Shown piece after piece: positions 1 to 8,884 of a stretch of 64,000 nt of DNA; the first letter of the stretch is position 1; every line of letters begins with the position of its first letter. Origin of the DNA: Anaerolineales bacterium (GTDB taxonomy: Bacteria; Chloroflexota; Anaerolineae; JAAEKA01); contig JACKBI010000019.1 of assembly GCA_020634615.1 (NCBI GenBank), forward strand, positions 1 to 64,000, given 5' to 3'. The position numbers were made by a program, and so were the translations under genes. The notes under the pieces were generated by a model. The model made no database searches. It was not told the origin of the DNA and was given only the letters and a program-made list of their open reading frames with translations.

Positions 1-723
1 ATCCTCACCACCTGCGCCTTGCCAGGTTTCGCCGCCGTCGGTGGAAACGATGACCGGCGACCCCAACTCCGGCGAGCTGGCAATCAAGGACGCGTAAAGG
101 GTCCTATCCTGTTCGAAGTTTGGTGATAGTGCCAGAAAGAGCGCTTCAGTACCGTTCCATGCTTCAACCCAAAAGGTTACATTGGTGAAACGCCAGATTC
201 CGCTGGAAGTCCACCCAGGAGTGGTATTCTCTAGCGAGAATGCCTTGGCTTCAAACCAATCGACCGTGGGATAAATGTTGATAAGGCCTGCTCCAGGGCT
301 GGGCTGTTGTGATACCCAGGTTGTTCCGCTGTTGCTGCTTTTCCACAACATCCTGACTTCGAGTTGAGAACCGATCGAATATGTCCAACTCTGATACAAA
401 CTGAGTTCTGGATCAGGAGGAGCGGGAACCATGGCTATCGGCCCGAAAGTATAGGCATCGAATCTGCTCATGTCCAGAATTGTGCGCCATGTCTCGCCGG
501 CATCATTACTGCGCCACACCACCCCAGGTCGGGACGAGACAAGGAACAGGGTAGAGTCTTGAGCATATGCAGGTGAGGGAGTAATGTAATGAATCCCGTG
601 ACTTTGGCATGGCGGCAAACCCCCTGATTTCCATGTTGTAGCCTCCGTCGGTTCGGCTGAAAACACCGCAACAAAGGTAACCACTGCCAAAACGAACCCG
701 AGAGAGGCGGATGAGAGTTTCAT
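1..723 (-). CDS. secreted BNR/sialidase-like repeat protein, partial
   Basis: An open frame of 241 codons runs leftwards from ATG at 723 and leaves the window at base 1 without a stop. The N-terminus has a typical signal peptide (MKLSSASLGF then a hydrophobic stretch ending near TEATT). The body holds BNR-type Asp-box units such as WRSNDAGETWRTI, KSSNSGTTWV and STDGGETWQG, which form beta-propeller blades. It is a paralogue of the genes at 754-2109 and 60960-62321: the opening PCQSHGIHYITPSPAYAQD matches their start after the signal peptide. It is the third gene of a minus-strand run that begins near 3750, with only 30 bases between it and the gene at 754. The role is probably extracellular glycan binding or hydrolysis, but no catalytic residues can be assigned from the Asp boxes alone. 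Confidence 0.85.
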   Translation of the reverse strand, partial: MKLSSASLGFVLAVVTFVAVFSAEPTEATTWKSGGLPPCQSHGIHYITPSPAYAQDSTLFLVSSRPGVVWRSNDAGETWRTILDMSRFDAYTFGPIAMVPAPPDPELSLYQSWTYSIGSQLEVRMLWKSSNSGTTWVSQQPSPGAGLINIYPTVDWFEAKAFSLENTTPGWTSSGIWRFTNVTFWVEAWNGTEALFLALSPNFEQDRTLYASLIASSPELGSPVIVSTDGGETWQGAGGED

Positions 724-753
724 CTTGTTATCTCCTATTCCCACAAAAGCAAA

Positions 754-2109
754 TCATGGAGATATTGGCGGCGGTAATTCCATGCACGCCCACGTCACCC
801 CACCATCGTCTGAGCGGTAGTAGGAAAATCCGGACATGTTCGAGCCGTTTGTACGCATAAACAGCGTAAATGGTCTGGCCACAGGAGCCGGCGCCGACCG
901 GTCGACCCGCGGCACGAAGGTCTTCCATTCCTGGTCTTGCCCGGACATACGAAGTTGGGCTGCGTCAGGTGCGTTGCTGTCGCGGGTTTGCCGATCCAAA
1001 ACAGACATCGCGCCAGTCTCTATTGGAAGCACCGATAAAAGCGTGAAGTGGATGCTTTGCTGCAACTGTTGTGTCCAGGTAGCGCCGCCGTCAGATGAAG
1101 CAAGGAGATACGTGCCTACTTCATTCGTTGCTACCAAGTATAGCGTCTCATCCTGACCAAAGTTGGGTGAGAGCAGGAAGTCTCCTGCTTCAAGTGTGCC
1201 TGTTCCCCCTTGGCAGTAAGGAGGATTAGGTGGAAAGACAGGCAGCCAAGTATTTCCTGCATCCAGGCTCTTGAACAGCGAGTTGGCTTGACGCACGAAA
1301 GCGGTATGATCTTGGGCAAAAGTTGAGGAGAGTTGCACAAAGGCAACGTCGTTTTCACACAAGTAACTGCCACCTCGGCCTTCCCACGTTTCACCACCAT
1401 CGGTCGAGGCGACTACTGCAGACCCCAACTGTGGAGACTTGGCACGCAGCCCGGCAAATAACGTGTCGTCCTGAACATAGCTGGGTGACACCGCCAACCT
1501 TATCGCTTCCGTGCCGTCCCATACCTTGGTCCACTCGGACCGTGCGCCATCGGTGGTGCGCCAGATACCGCTGGAGAAATGCCCCCATGGATCGTAATGT
1601 TCGACACCATATAGCACACCAGACTCATTGGTAGGATAGAGCCAATTATTGCAATCGAAGACACAAGGGATTCGTGCTTCCCAGGTGACACCCCCATTAT
1701 TGCTAAACAACAACATCGGATCCGTATTGCCAAAAGGTACTCCGAACAGTGTTGCAAGATAGAGTTGAGGATCGGGATCTGATGGGATGGGAACAGGATA
1801 AGTTGGCCCCATATTGAGGCCAGAAAGGTTGGTGATATCCAGCAGTATTCTCCATGAATGGCCTCCATCGCTGCTGTGCCATAACGCAGAACCTCCTGGA
1901 CTACGGGTAGCATCTTCTTTGAGATACAAGGTTTGATCTTGTTCATAGAAAGGTGAAGGATAGATATAGAAAAGCCCTTCCCTTGAACAGACCGGCAACG
2001 ACGACGATTGAGCGTGGGCAACCAGCGGCACCAGCGCCACGAGACACCCCAGCACCACGGACCAGACTCGACGGAAACGTGTAAAACTGTCGTGTATGCC
2101 TCTTGTCAT
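754..2109 (-). CDS. secreted BNR/Asp-box repeat protein
   Basis: A 451-residue exported protein made of Asp-box repeats (SSDGGHSWRIL, FSNNGGVTWEAR, STDGGETWEGR, SLDAGNTWLPV, SSDGGATWTQQ, RSDDGGVTWACME), the pattern of sialidase or photosystem-stability-type beta-propellers. The chosen ATG at 2109 gives a good signal peptide (MTRGIHDSFTRFRR, a hydrophobic core, cut near AHA-QS) and has GAGGGA upstream. An ATG at 2124 overlaps the stop of the preceding gene as ATGA, and the frame stays open to 2163, so the start could be up to 18 codons earlier. It lies directly downstream of the glycosidase-like gene at 2121 and is probably co-translated with it. The substrate is unknown. The same gene pair is repeated at 60960-63808. 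Confidence 0.88.
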   Translation of the reverse strand: MTRGIHDSFTRFRRVWSVVLGCLVALVPLVAHAQSSSLPVCSREGLFYIYPSPFYEQDQTLYLKEDATRSPGGSALWHSSDGGHSWRILLDITNLSGLNMGPTYPVPIPSDPDPQLYLATLFGVPFGNTDPMLLFSNNGGVTWEARIPCVFDCNNWLYPTNESGVLYGVEHYDPWGHFSSGIWRTTDGARSEWTKVWDGTEAIRLAVSPSYVQDDTLFAGLRAKSPQLGSAVVASTDGGETWEGRGGSYLCENDVAFVQLSSTFAQDHTAFVRQANSLFKSLDAGNTWLPVFPPNPPYCQGGTGTLEAGDFLLSPNFGQDETLYLVATNEVGTYLLASSDGGATWTQQLQQSIHFTLLSVLPIETGAMSVLDRQTRDSNAPDAAQLRMSGQDQEWKTFVPRVDRSAPAPVARPFTLFMRTNGSNMSGFSYYRSDDGGVTWACMELPPPISP

Positions 2110-2120
2110 CACAGTGTCCC

Positions 2121-3672
2121 TCATGGCCAACGGGTCGGCGTCGGCGTGGTATAGCTTCTCCACTGGCCGCCTAACAAAGTCGTGGCTGTCAACGTAACGG
2201 TGGGCATATATGTTGGCGTCGGAGTGAACTGAAACAGGAAGGTCAGGAGGGGAGTATTCGGACTGTTCGAAGCACTCACGAACCAGGCAATTCCTGTGTA
2301 ACCTGGATTTTCACCGGGCACAGTGAAGAAGCCCGCGATGGGTGTCATGAGGGCATTGCGTACTTCTGTTTGGCTGGATGGCATTGCTGTGTTTGGCCCT
2401 CCCAGATAGCCGTACTCCGTGATCAGCAACGGCTTGCCACGGGTTAGATCGCAGTCGGCAGACGCGCAATTGTGGACGTTGTCCCAATAGCCGGTGAGAT
2501 TCTTTTTCAAGCAAGTATCCCACCAGTCACCAAAAGCGGTTGTTCGTCCACATGCTTTACCCACATCAAGATCGTTTCCAGTGCTTCCCGACCACCCATA
2601 GACATGGGGGTGGACGCCATCGATGGTGACGTCGGGGTGTTCCGCTTTGAGGCGGGCGATGAACTCATTCCACCAGTCGGTTGGTCCCTCCCGCGTAAAG
2701 AAGGCGCCACAACAATAGACCGACGCGGACGGATCCGCCTTCTTGATGACCTTGTAGATCTCGGCGTAGCGGTCGGCAGCCAGTTGCGCTGTCTTCATGA
2801 CCAACTGGTCGTAGTTGGCCGGCGTCGGCGTGGTGATCGACCACCCGCACAGATAGGCGGGAGTGAACGTCGGCGTGGGGGTTCCGGGCGACGGTGTCCC
2901 CGTCCCAGGCGTCGGCACCGGCGTCACCGTTCCCCACTGGTCGTTGACCATCTGGCACAAGACCTCGCGGCATTGATCCACATAGTACCCCGTCGGCGTT
3001 GCATTGAGGCGGTTGGGACTGGCGGGAAAGTCCGGTTCGTTATAGATTAGCCAGATGCGTCCCGGAAACCGCCTGGCGCGATCCGCCACGGCTGCCGGAC
3101 TCCAATGCACTTCGCCACTGTGGTTCTCGCCACCCTTGTCGGCGCACCAGACCATGGGCAGGAACTCCGGCTCCGGCAGACGGGTTTCGTTGGGTCCCCA
3201 GCTATCGTACCAGGCGATCTTCATGGCTGCCACGTCGACCGGGATGCCAGATCCCAGCCCGAACCCCTTCCAACCCACGTTGCGCAGCGAGTAGTCGTTC
3301 AGCGCCAAAGGCATGACGTAGGTGAAGGGCGCATCCGGCGCTCGTTGAGGAGCGCATTCTCCGTGCTCCGGCTCTCTGGTCGCGTCCGGCGCCTCCTGCT
3401 GTCGATAGCGCCCGTGCAGCGCCAGCCAGACGGCGGCGTCGGTGATCGGCTCGATGTTGTAAACGGTCGGCGTCGCACGAGGCATAGGCGTACGCGTGGG
3501 CGTGCGGATCGGCGAGATGACGGTTGGTGTGTCCCCCTGACGCTGCGCCAGCCCGGCGGGCGAAGGCGTCAGAAACATCAACGCCGTGGCCAACGGCCGC
3601 CGCCGCCAATAACAGCAGAAGCGCTGCCCCTTTGCGTACCTTCCCTCGAGTGTCGAAGCGTCTATCTGACAT
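2121..3672 (-). CDS. secreted glycosidase-like TIM-barrel protein, signal peptide in another frame
   Basis: The main frame encodes a clan-A-like glycoside hydrolase barrel (similar to the Glyco_hydro_cc/Asl1 group). It has IWLIYNEPDFP (acid/base Glu, about base 3037), DGVHPHVYGW, and LLITEYGYLGG (candidate nucleophile Glu, about 2416). A Thr-Pro linker (TPVPTPGTGTPSPGTPTP) interrupts the barrel, and there is a Thr-Pro-rich C-terminus. The best start is the ATG at 3672, preceded by GAGGAAG, which opens MSDRRFDTRGKVRKG and a Leu/Ala core, a clear signal peptide. That frame must shift by one base near 3585-3600 (a GCC-repeat run) to join the main frame at LATALMFLTPSPAGLAQ. The main frame itself is open upstream to 3746. 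So the gene carries a real or assembly-derived frameshift. The paralogue at 62333 has a similar break. The substrate is not known. Confidence 0.75.
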
Positions 3673-3754
3673 AACAGCTTCCTCTTCCCGGCCATCCCTG
3701 GCCACCGCCTGCACCGCTGTTTCCGCCGCCAAGACTTCACAACCAAGCATGTGA

Positions 3755-3783
3755 ATTATAGTACTCCAACGCCCACCTGTCAA
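3755..3783 (-). promoter_or_regulatory. sigma70-type promoter for the glycosidase/BNR operon
   Basis: On the minus strand TTGACA (3783-3778), a 17-base spacer and TATAAT (3760-3755) match the consensus exactly. Transcription would start near 3748, leaving a leader of about 75 bases before the ATG at 3672. Confidence 0.8.
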
Positions 3784-3900
3784 CGCGAATTTTCACAAAT
3801 CGATGAGTCCACCCGATCAAGTCTGCCTCGACCGGTCAATGCCTGTGCATCCGCCTGCATTGGGCATTGACACCGGAGTTCGCCTGAAACATCGAACATC

Positions 3901-3929
3901 TTGTCAATTCGCCTTTCCACGTCTATAAT
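3901..3929 (+). promoter_or_regulatory. promoter for the alpha-oxoamine synthase gene
   Basis: TTGTCA (3901-3906), a 17-base spacer and TATAAT (3924-3929). The predicted start near 3936 gives a leader of about 35 bases containing GGAG before the ATG at 3971. Confidence 0.72.
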
Positions 3930-3970
3930 GGCGCGGGCTGGGGCAAGAAACAGACTGGAGACCCTTTCGC

Positions 3971-5152
3971 ATGGCAGATATTTTCTACAAGGCATACAAC
4001 TACACCACCGCCAAAGAAGTGATGGCGACTGGCTATTATCCCTATTTCATCGCGCTCGACGGCCACGAGGGCACGGAGGTCGTCTATCACGGGCGGCGGC
4101 TGCTGATGTTCGGATCCAACAACTACCTGGGCCTGACGACGCACCCCAAGGTGCGCGAGGCGGCTATCGAGGCGATCAGGAAGTACGGGACGAGTTGCAC
4201 CGGATCGCGCTTCCTGAACGGGACATTGACCATGCACGAGCAGCTCGAGGCTGAGTTGGCTGACTATGTCGGCAAGCCGGCTGCGCTGGTCTTCAGCACC
4301 GGCTACCAGACCAATCTGGGCACCATCACAGCGCTGGTTGGCCGCGGCGACTACACGATCCTCGACAAGGACGACCACGCCAGCATCGTGGACGGCGCGC
4401 AGATGGCCTTCGGCGACATGAAGCGCTTCCGCCACAACGACATGAGCGACCTGGAGCGGGTGTTGGCGCTGCTGCCGGAGACCGCCGGCAAGCTGGTAAT
4501 CGTCGACGGCCTGTTCAGCATGGAAGGCGATATCGCCCCGCTGCCCGACATGATCCCAATCATCAAGAAATACGGCGCGCGCCTGATGGTGGACGACGCC
4601 CACGCGATCGGCGTGCTGGGTGGCGGCCGCGGCACATCGGCCCACTTCGGCGTCACCGACGATGTTGATCTGATCATGTCCACCTTCAGCAAGTCCTTCG
4701 CCAGCCTGGGTGGCTTTATCGCGGGCGACCACGACGTCATCGCTTACATCAAGCACCACGGCCGCTCAATGATTTTCAGCGCCAGCATTCCGCCCAGCAA
4801 TGCCGCGGCCGCGCTGGCCGCGCTGCAGATCATGCGCGACGAGCCGGAGCGCGTGCAAGCCGTCAACGACAACGCGGCCTACATGCGCCGCGAGCTCAAT
4901 CTGCTGGGCTACGACACAGGACAAAGCTGCACGCCGGTCGTGCCGATCATCATCGGCGAGGATCAGACCTGCTTCTTCGTCTGGAAGACACTCTTCGACG
5001 CCGGCGTCTTCGTCAACCCGGTCATTAGCCCGGCTGTGCCGCGCGGCCGGGCGCTGCTGCGCACCAGCTACATGGCGACCCACACGGTGGATCAGATGGA
5101 CCGGGCGCTGGCCGTCTACGCAGCGGTTGGCAAGGAAGTGGGGCTGATCTAG
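3971..5152 (+). CDS. PLP-dependent alpha-oxoamine synthase (AONS/KBL/SPT family)
   Basis: A 393-residue fold-type I PLP enzyme of the family that condenses an amino acid with an acyl-CoA and releases CO2 (8-amino-7-oxononanoate synthase, 2-amino-3-ketobutyrate CoA ligase, serine palmitoyltransferase). Visible motifs are GSNNYLGL near residue 48, a ring-stacking His136 in DKDDHASIVDG, VDDAHAIG at 207-214 for the pyridine nitrogen, and the Schiff-base Lys241 in STFSKSFASLGG. The length is normal. The TFSKSF-type motif and the RSMIFSASIPP segment resemble bacterial serine palmitoyltransferase-like members. There is no biotin or threonine-catabolism gene nearby, so the substrate cannot be fixed from context. 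It is a single gene with its own promoter (3901-3929) and terminator (5181-5208). Confidence 0.9.
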   Translation: MADIFYKAYNYTTAKEVMATGYYPYFIALDGHEGTEVVYHGRRLLMFGSNNYLGLTTHPKVREAAIEAIRKYGTSCTGSRFLNGTLTMHEQLEAELADYVGKPAALVFSTGYQTNLGTITALVGRGDYTILDKDDHASIVDGAQMAFGDMKRFRHNDMSDLERVLALLPETAGKLVIVDGLFSMEGDIAPLPDMIPIIKKYGARLMVDDAHAIGVLGGGRGTSAHFGVTDDVDLIMSTFSKSFASLGGFIAGDHDVIAYIKHHGRSMIFSASIPPSNAAAALAALQIMRDEPERVQAVNDNAAYMRRELNLLGYDTGQSCTPVVPIIIGEDQTCFFVWKTLFDAGVFVNPVISPAVPRGRALLRTSYMATHTVDQMDRALAVYAAVGKEVGLI

Positions 5153-5180
5153 CAGCCTTCGCCCACCGGACCTGGATGAA

Positions 5181-5208
5181 AAAACGCACGGCTCGAGCCG
5201 TGCGTTTT
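5181..5208. terminator. bidirectional intrinsic terminator
   Basis: A perfect 28-base palindrome with 14-base arms (AAAACGCACGGCTC and its complement). The A-tract on one side and T-tract on the other serve both the plus gene ending at 5152 and the minus gene ending at 5247. Confidence 0.85.
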
Positions 5209-5246
5209 ATATTTCGGACTTTGTGGGATTCTGGCCAAATTGGCGA

Positions 5247-5912
5247 TCAGAACCCTCCCCCAACTCGCAGAACGGCCCGTTCTGCTTCGATGCGCACTTC
5301 GGGATCGGGATCACTGCGCGAGATGGCCTTCAGCGCCGACCGCATGCGATCCTCGCCAATCTCGCCCAACGCCCACACGGCCTCCTGGCGGACGCGGGCA
5401 TCTTCGTCGCTCTGCGCCGCACGCAGCAATGAATTGCCTGCCCGCGGCGATTTGATGAAACCGAGGACTATAGCGGCGTTGCGGCGAGTCGGCGAGTTCT
5501 GGTTCTGTAAGCCAACCATCAACGACGGCACAGCCTCAACACCCATTTCCAGCAAGATCAGCTGAGCGGCGTTGCGCTGCGGCGTGAGATCCTCGTCCGC
5601 AAGTCCGCCGACCAGCACGGCGTTCGCTGCCGGCGTGCCTACCGCGCCGAGTACTGCCGCCACCGGGCGCGGATTATCAGTCACCCGGAAGATACGCGTC
5701 AAGTCGGGAAGCAACGCAGGGGAAGCAAGTGTGACCAGTTCCTGGCTGGCCTGCTCCTGCTGCAACGGATCACCGTTCTCCAGTTGATCCAGCAATTGCT
5801 GGCTGCGGGCATCAGGATCGGTCTGGGCTAAAACAGCCCACGGCGTCAGCAATGTCAGGCTGATAACCAGGACCAGTAGCGCGAAACGATGGTATCGAAA
5901 AAGGTGTGGCAT
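5247..5912 (-). CDS. exported HEAT-repeat protein
   Basis: A 221-residue protein with a signal peptide (MPHLFRYHRFALLVLV, core to TPWAVLAQ) followed by four to five HEAT/PBS-lyase-like helical repeats, for example LLPDLTRIFRV, AVPSLMVGLQNQNSPTRRNA and ARVRQEAVWALGEIGEDR. Such repeats act as protein-interaction scaffolds; no catalytic motif is seen. The frame is open to 6191, but the ATG at 5912 is the only start that gives a signal peptide, and the upstream stretch crosses two terminator hairpins. A TATAAT box at 5976-5971 on the minus strand fits as its -10. It is transcribed alone and faces away from the histidine kinase gene. Confidence 0.82.
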   Translation of the reverse strand: MPHLFRYHRFALLVLVISLTLLTPWAVLAQTDPDARSQQLLDQLENGDPLQQEQASQELVTLASPALLPDLTRIFRVTDNPRPVAAVLGAVGTPAANAVLVGGLADEDLTPQRNAAQLILLEMGVEAVPSLMVGLQNQNSPTRRNAAIVLGFIKSPRAGNSLLRAAQSDEDARVRQEAVWALGEIGEDRMRSALKAISRSDPDPEVRIEAERAVLRVGGGF

Positions 5913-5970
5913 GAAGCAGAGCTCGTTGATTTGATGCAACTGCGCCCGCCGGCGGGTCGGACGCCCCGGC

Positions 5971-5976
5971 ATTATA
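5971..5976 (-). promoter_or_regulatory. -10 box for the HEAT-repeat gene
   Basis: The minus strand reads GCGCTATAATGC here. The same 12-mer occurs in the promoter of the toxin-antitoxin operon (40898-40903). No good -35 is visible. The leader would be about 50 bases. Confidence 0.45.
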
Positions 5977-5995
5977 GCGCAAAGCTGATTGAACG

Positions 5996-6012
5996 AAAAA
6001 CCCCTTCGGGGC
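5996..6012 (-). terminator. leftward terminator hairpin, second of a tandem pair
   Basis: The minus strand reads GCCCCGAAGGGGTTTTT, a short GC stem with tight loop and a T5 tail. It lies upstream of the HEAT-gene promoter and 32 bases after another leftward terminator. Confidence 0.55.
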
Positions 6013-6044
6013 TGACGTTTATCAGATCCGGAGGGGTTCGAGAC

Positions 6045-6085
6045 AAAAAAGTTGTGCGCTCCGGTCAGCCCAACCGGAGCGCACA
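6045..6085 (-). terminator. leftward intrinsic terminator, first of a tandem pair
   Basis: A 13-bp perfect stem (6053-6065 with 6073-6085, 7-base loop) is followed on the minus strand by AC and T6. No recognisable gene feeds into it from the right: only about 108 bases separate it from the divergent histidine kinase start. Confidence 0.7.
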
Positions 6086-6158
6086 GGGGAAGGAGGGGAG
6101 GAAATACAACGCAAGACACCCTCATAACGCCGCCGCCCAGGAAAAGGTTCCAACCTCT

Positions 6159-6187
6159 TTGACAGTTTTTTGTCTTTTGGCTAAGAT
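6159..6187 (+). promoter_or_regulatory. promoter, apparently leaderless, for the histidine kinase operon
   Basis: TTGACA (6159-6164), a 17-base spacer and TAAGAT (6182-6187). The kinase ATG follows after six bases, so the expected transcription start falls on or beside the start codon, with no room for a Shine-Dalgarno site. Confidence 0.7.
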
Positions 6188-6193
6188 TCATCC

Positions 6194-7819
6194 ATGCAAT
6201 CTTTGCAACTGCGCCAACGAGACTATCTGCTGCGCATTAGCCGTGCCATGACCTCGCGGCAGGATCTGCCCTCGCTGCTGCGTCTGATTCTGAACAGTGC
6301 TGCTGAAATGGTGGGCGGCGAAGTAGGACTGCTGGTGCTGCGCCAGGGAGACGGCCGGCTTGTTCCCCAGGCGATCTTTGGGCTGTCAACAGCCAAGGCT
6401 GCCAATCTCGCGACGCAGTTGATGGAACTACCCGCCCTAGCGGCGCGCGCCGACGACCCTCGCAGTTTGCCCGAGCTGTCGCTGGCACTTGTGTCAGCGG
6501 CAGCCGGTGTTCCCCTGCGCCAGGTCGTGCAGTTGCCCCTGCGGATCGAGGATGAAGCGTTGGGCGCGATCTACGTCTTCCGGAGCGGCGGGCTGGCCTT
6601 TGGCGCCAACGAGCGCCAGATGCTGCAAAGCTTCGCCGACCAGGCTGCGATTGCCGTGCGCAATCTGCGCCTCTACGAGCAGGCCACGGCCGAAAAACAG
6701 CGGCTCAACGCCATCATCGAGAACAGCGCCAACGGCGTTATGATCCTGACGCCCGACCGACGAGTCGAGGTGATGAACCGCGCGCTGGCCGGCATGACCG
6801 GCTGGGCAGCACACGAGGCGCAGGGCGAGCCGTGCTGGAAGGTGCTGGCGCTGGAAAACACCCAGGGGTACAACCTGTGCGCTGTCGACGGCGTGCTGGG
6901 CGACCTGCCCGGCGACAACTCACTTTACGTCGAAGGGGATGTCGTCCGGCCCGGTGGTTCACGGCTGACGCTGGGTGTCACCTTCACGCCGCTCTTCGAC
7001 GGCGAAAATCGTCTGCGCAACATCATCGTCAACGTGGTGGACATCACCCGTTTCCGCGAAGCCGAGCAGATGAAGTCCACCTTTGTCAGTGTCATCTCAC
7101 ACGAGTTGAAAACACCGGTTTCGCTGATCAAGGGCTACGCCAGCACCCTGCGCCGCCCCGACGCGTCGTGGAAGGTGGAAACGGTACGTGATGGATTGGG
7201 CGTTATCGAGGAAGAAGCGGACCGGCTCAACGGGCTGATCGACAACCTGCTGGATGCCAGCCGCATCCAGGCGGGCGGCTTCCGGCTCGACTTCAACGAG
7301 GTCAACATCGAGCGGCTGGCGCGGCGGGCTGTGGATGGTTTTCGCTTGCAAAGCGACGTTCACCAGTTCACGCTGGACTTTCCTGCGGAGTTACCGGCCG
7401 TCCTGGCCGACGAGGCGCGGATCCGGCAAGTGATCGACAACCTCCTCAGCAACGCGATCAAATATTCACCCGCTGGTGGCATGATTCGCGTCGGCGCGTG
7501 GCACGACTCGCAAGGTGTAACGGTCTACGTAGCAGACGAGGGTATCGGCATTCCGCCCGAAGAGCAAACCCGGTTGTTTGAGAGCTTCTACCGCGTCGAC
7601 TCAGGCATGCGCCGCCAGACTAAGGGCACCGGCCTCGGCCTTTACCTGAGCAAGGCTATCGTTGAGGCGCACAATGGACAGATCTGGGTACGCAGTACGC
7701 CCGGCAAGGGCTCGACGTTCTTTTTCACGCTACCAGAGGTTCCCGGCAATTCGACTCTTTCCGCTTCGCTTCAGGAGTCCTCGAAACGTACCGGGGATCT
7801 GGATTCCAGGATATCATGA
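6194..7819 (+). CDS. sensor histidine kinase (GAF-PAS-HisKA-HATPase)
   Basis: A 541-residue kinase without membrane helices. A GAF domain covers about residues 10-160, a PAS domain about 170-285, the HisKA helix holds the phospho-His303 in SVISHELKTP, and the ATPase has its N box at 412-426 (VIDNLLSNAIKYS), DEGIGIPP (448-455) and GTGLGLYLS (478-486). The lack of transmembrane segments suggests a cytosolic signal read by the GAF or PAS domain. The stop overlaps the ATG of the regulator at 7816 (ATGA), so the two form a cognate pair. The ATG at 6194 sits at the predicted transcript start. Confidence 0.93.
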   Translation: MQSLQLRQRDYLLRISRAMTSRQDLPSLLRLILNSAAEMVGGEVGLLVLRQGDGRLVPQAIFGLSTAKAANLATQLMELPALAARADDPRSLPELSLALVSAAAGVPLRQVVQLPLRIEDEALGAIYVFRSGGLAFGANERQMLQSFADQAAIAVRNLRLYEQATAEKQRLNAIIENSANGVMILTPDRRVEVMNRALAGMTGWAAHEAQGEPCWKVLALENTQGYNLCAVDGVLGDLPGDNSLYVEGDVVRPGGSRLTLGVTFTPLFDGENRLRNIIVNVVDITRFREAEQMKSTFVSVISHELKTPVSLIKGYASTLRRPDASWKVETVRDGLGVIEEEADRLNGLIDNLLDASRIQAGGFRLDFNEVNIERLARRAVDGFRLQSDVHQFTLDFPAELPAVLADEARIRQVIDNLLSNAIKYSPAGGMIRVGAWHDSQGVTVYVADEGIGIPPEEQTRLFESFYRVDSGMRRQTKGTGLGLYLSKAIVEAHNGQIWVRSTPGKGSTFFFTLPEVPGNSTLSASLQESSKRTGDLDSRIS

Positions 7820-8529
7820 GTGATCACAAACGAATACTGATTGCAGACGACGAGGCACGGATGCGGCGCTTTGTGCGCATGAACCTGGAACTGGAAGGCT
7901 TCGAGGTGCTGGAGGCCAGCGACGGTCTGGATGCAATCCGCAAGGCGAGGGAAGATCTCCCCGACCTGGTGATTCTTGATGTCGAGATGCCCAAGCTGGA
8001 CGGTTTCGAGACCCTGCGCGAGATTCGCCGCTCGCTGTCGGTGCCGGTCATCATGCTCACCGTGCGCAGCGAAGAAGATGACCTGATCCGCGGGCTGGAT
8101 CTGGGCGCGGACGACTATGTGACCAAGCCGTTCAGCGCGCGCGAGTTGGTCAGCCGCATCAACGCGCTGCTGCGACGGGTGGAGTTGAGTTCGCCGGCCG
8201 ATCGCAACAGCCGCATGGAAATCGACGACCGCTTGATAGCCGATTTCGACCGGCGCGAAGTACTGGTCAACGGTGAGCCGGTCAAGCTGCGCCCGACGGA
8301 ATACCGCCTGTTGTATCATCTGTTGCAGAACCAGGGACGCACACTGAGCCACGAGCAGTTGCTTTCCAAGGTCTGGGGGCCGGAGTATGTCGACGACAAC
8401 CAGTTGCTGCGACTCTACATCACCTACCTGCGCCAGAAGATTGAACCCGACCCGTCGAACCCGCGCTATATTTTCAATGAACGCGGCTATGGGTATCGTT
8501 TTGCCGATATTCGGCCGCAGGAAAGCTGA
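7816..8529 (+). CDS. OmpR/PhoB-family response regulator
   Basis: 237 residues. The receiver (about 1-120) has the acidic pair Asp11-Asp12, phospho-acceptor Asp55 in LVILDVEMPKLDGF and the conserved Lys in ADDYVTKPF. The C-terminal half is a winged helix of the OmpR type (RPTEYRLLYHLLQNQGR, then NQLLRLYITYLRQKIE and NERGYGYRF). It is translationally coupled to the kinase at 6194, which is its probable partner. No target site could be identified. Confidence 0.94.
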   Translation: MSDHKRILIADDEARMRRFVRMNLELEGFEVLEASDGLDAIRKAREDLPDLVILDVEMPKLDGFETLREIRRSLSVPVIMLTVRSEEDDLIRGLDLGADDYVTKPFSARELVSRINALLRRVELSSPADRNSRMEIDDRLIADFDRREVLVNGEPVKLRPTEYRLLYHLLQNQGRTLSHEQLLSKVWGPEYVDDNQLLRLYITYLRQKIEPDPSNPRYIFNERGYGYRFADIRPQES

Positions 8530-8599
8530 CAACCGCGGCCGGTTGATCGGTCACCTGCGGGTTTGAAAACTGTCACCGCAAGCCGCAAGGAGGCTCACC

Positions 8600-8884
8600 A
8601 TGCCGACCTACATTCTATTGAGCTCATTGACCGACGAAGGCGCTGAGACGTTGAAATACAAGCCGGAGCGTCTGACGGAGGTCAATGACGAGTTGAAAGC
8701 CCTGGGCGTCGAGGTGAAACAACAGTACGCCGTTCTGGGACCGTACGATTTCGTCAACATCGTCGAGGCGCCTGACAACGAAACGATTGCCCGCGTCTCC
8801 ATCGAATTGGCGTCGCGCGGCAGCGTGCGCATTCTCACACTGCCCGCCATCGACATCGCCGCCTTTGTTAAGAGTCTCACCTAG
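8600..8884 (+). CDS. GYD domain protein
   Basis: 94 residues of the GYD family (dimeric alpha/beta barrel-like fold) whose function is not established. The typical opening MPTYILLSSLTDEGAETLK and the LGPYDFVNIVEAPDNE segment are present. It has a strong Shine-Dalgarno (AAGGAGG) before the ATG. Its TAG stop overlaps the GTG of the following kinase gene, so the two are translationally coupled. It lies 70 bases after the OmpR-type regulator and may belong to the same transcript. Confidence 0.85.
   Translation: MPTYILLSSLTDEGAETLKYKPERLTEVNDELKALGVEVKQQYAVLGPYDFVNIVEAPDNETIARVSIELASRGSVRILTLPAIDIAAFVKSLT

Noticed and set aside
3202..3783. Separate 193-residue minus-strand protein
   Set aside because: Only its internal start at 3672 and the next 30 codons look real (signal peptide); the remainder is a shadow of the barrel frame.
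7771..8532. Minus-strand 253-residue frame
   Set aside because: It mirrors the OmpR-type regulator gene on the other strand and lacks any motif.
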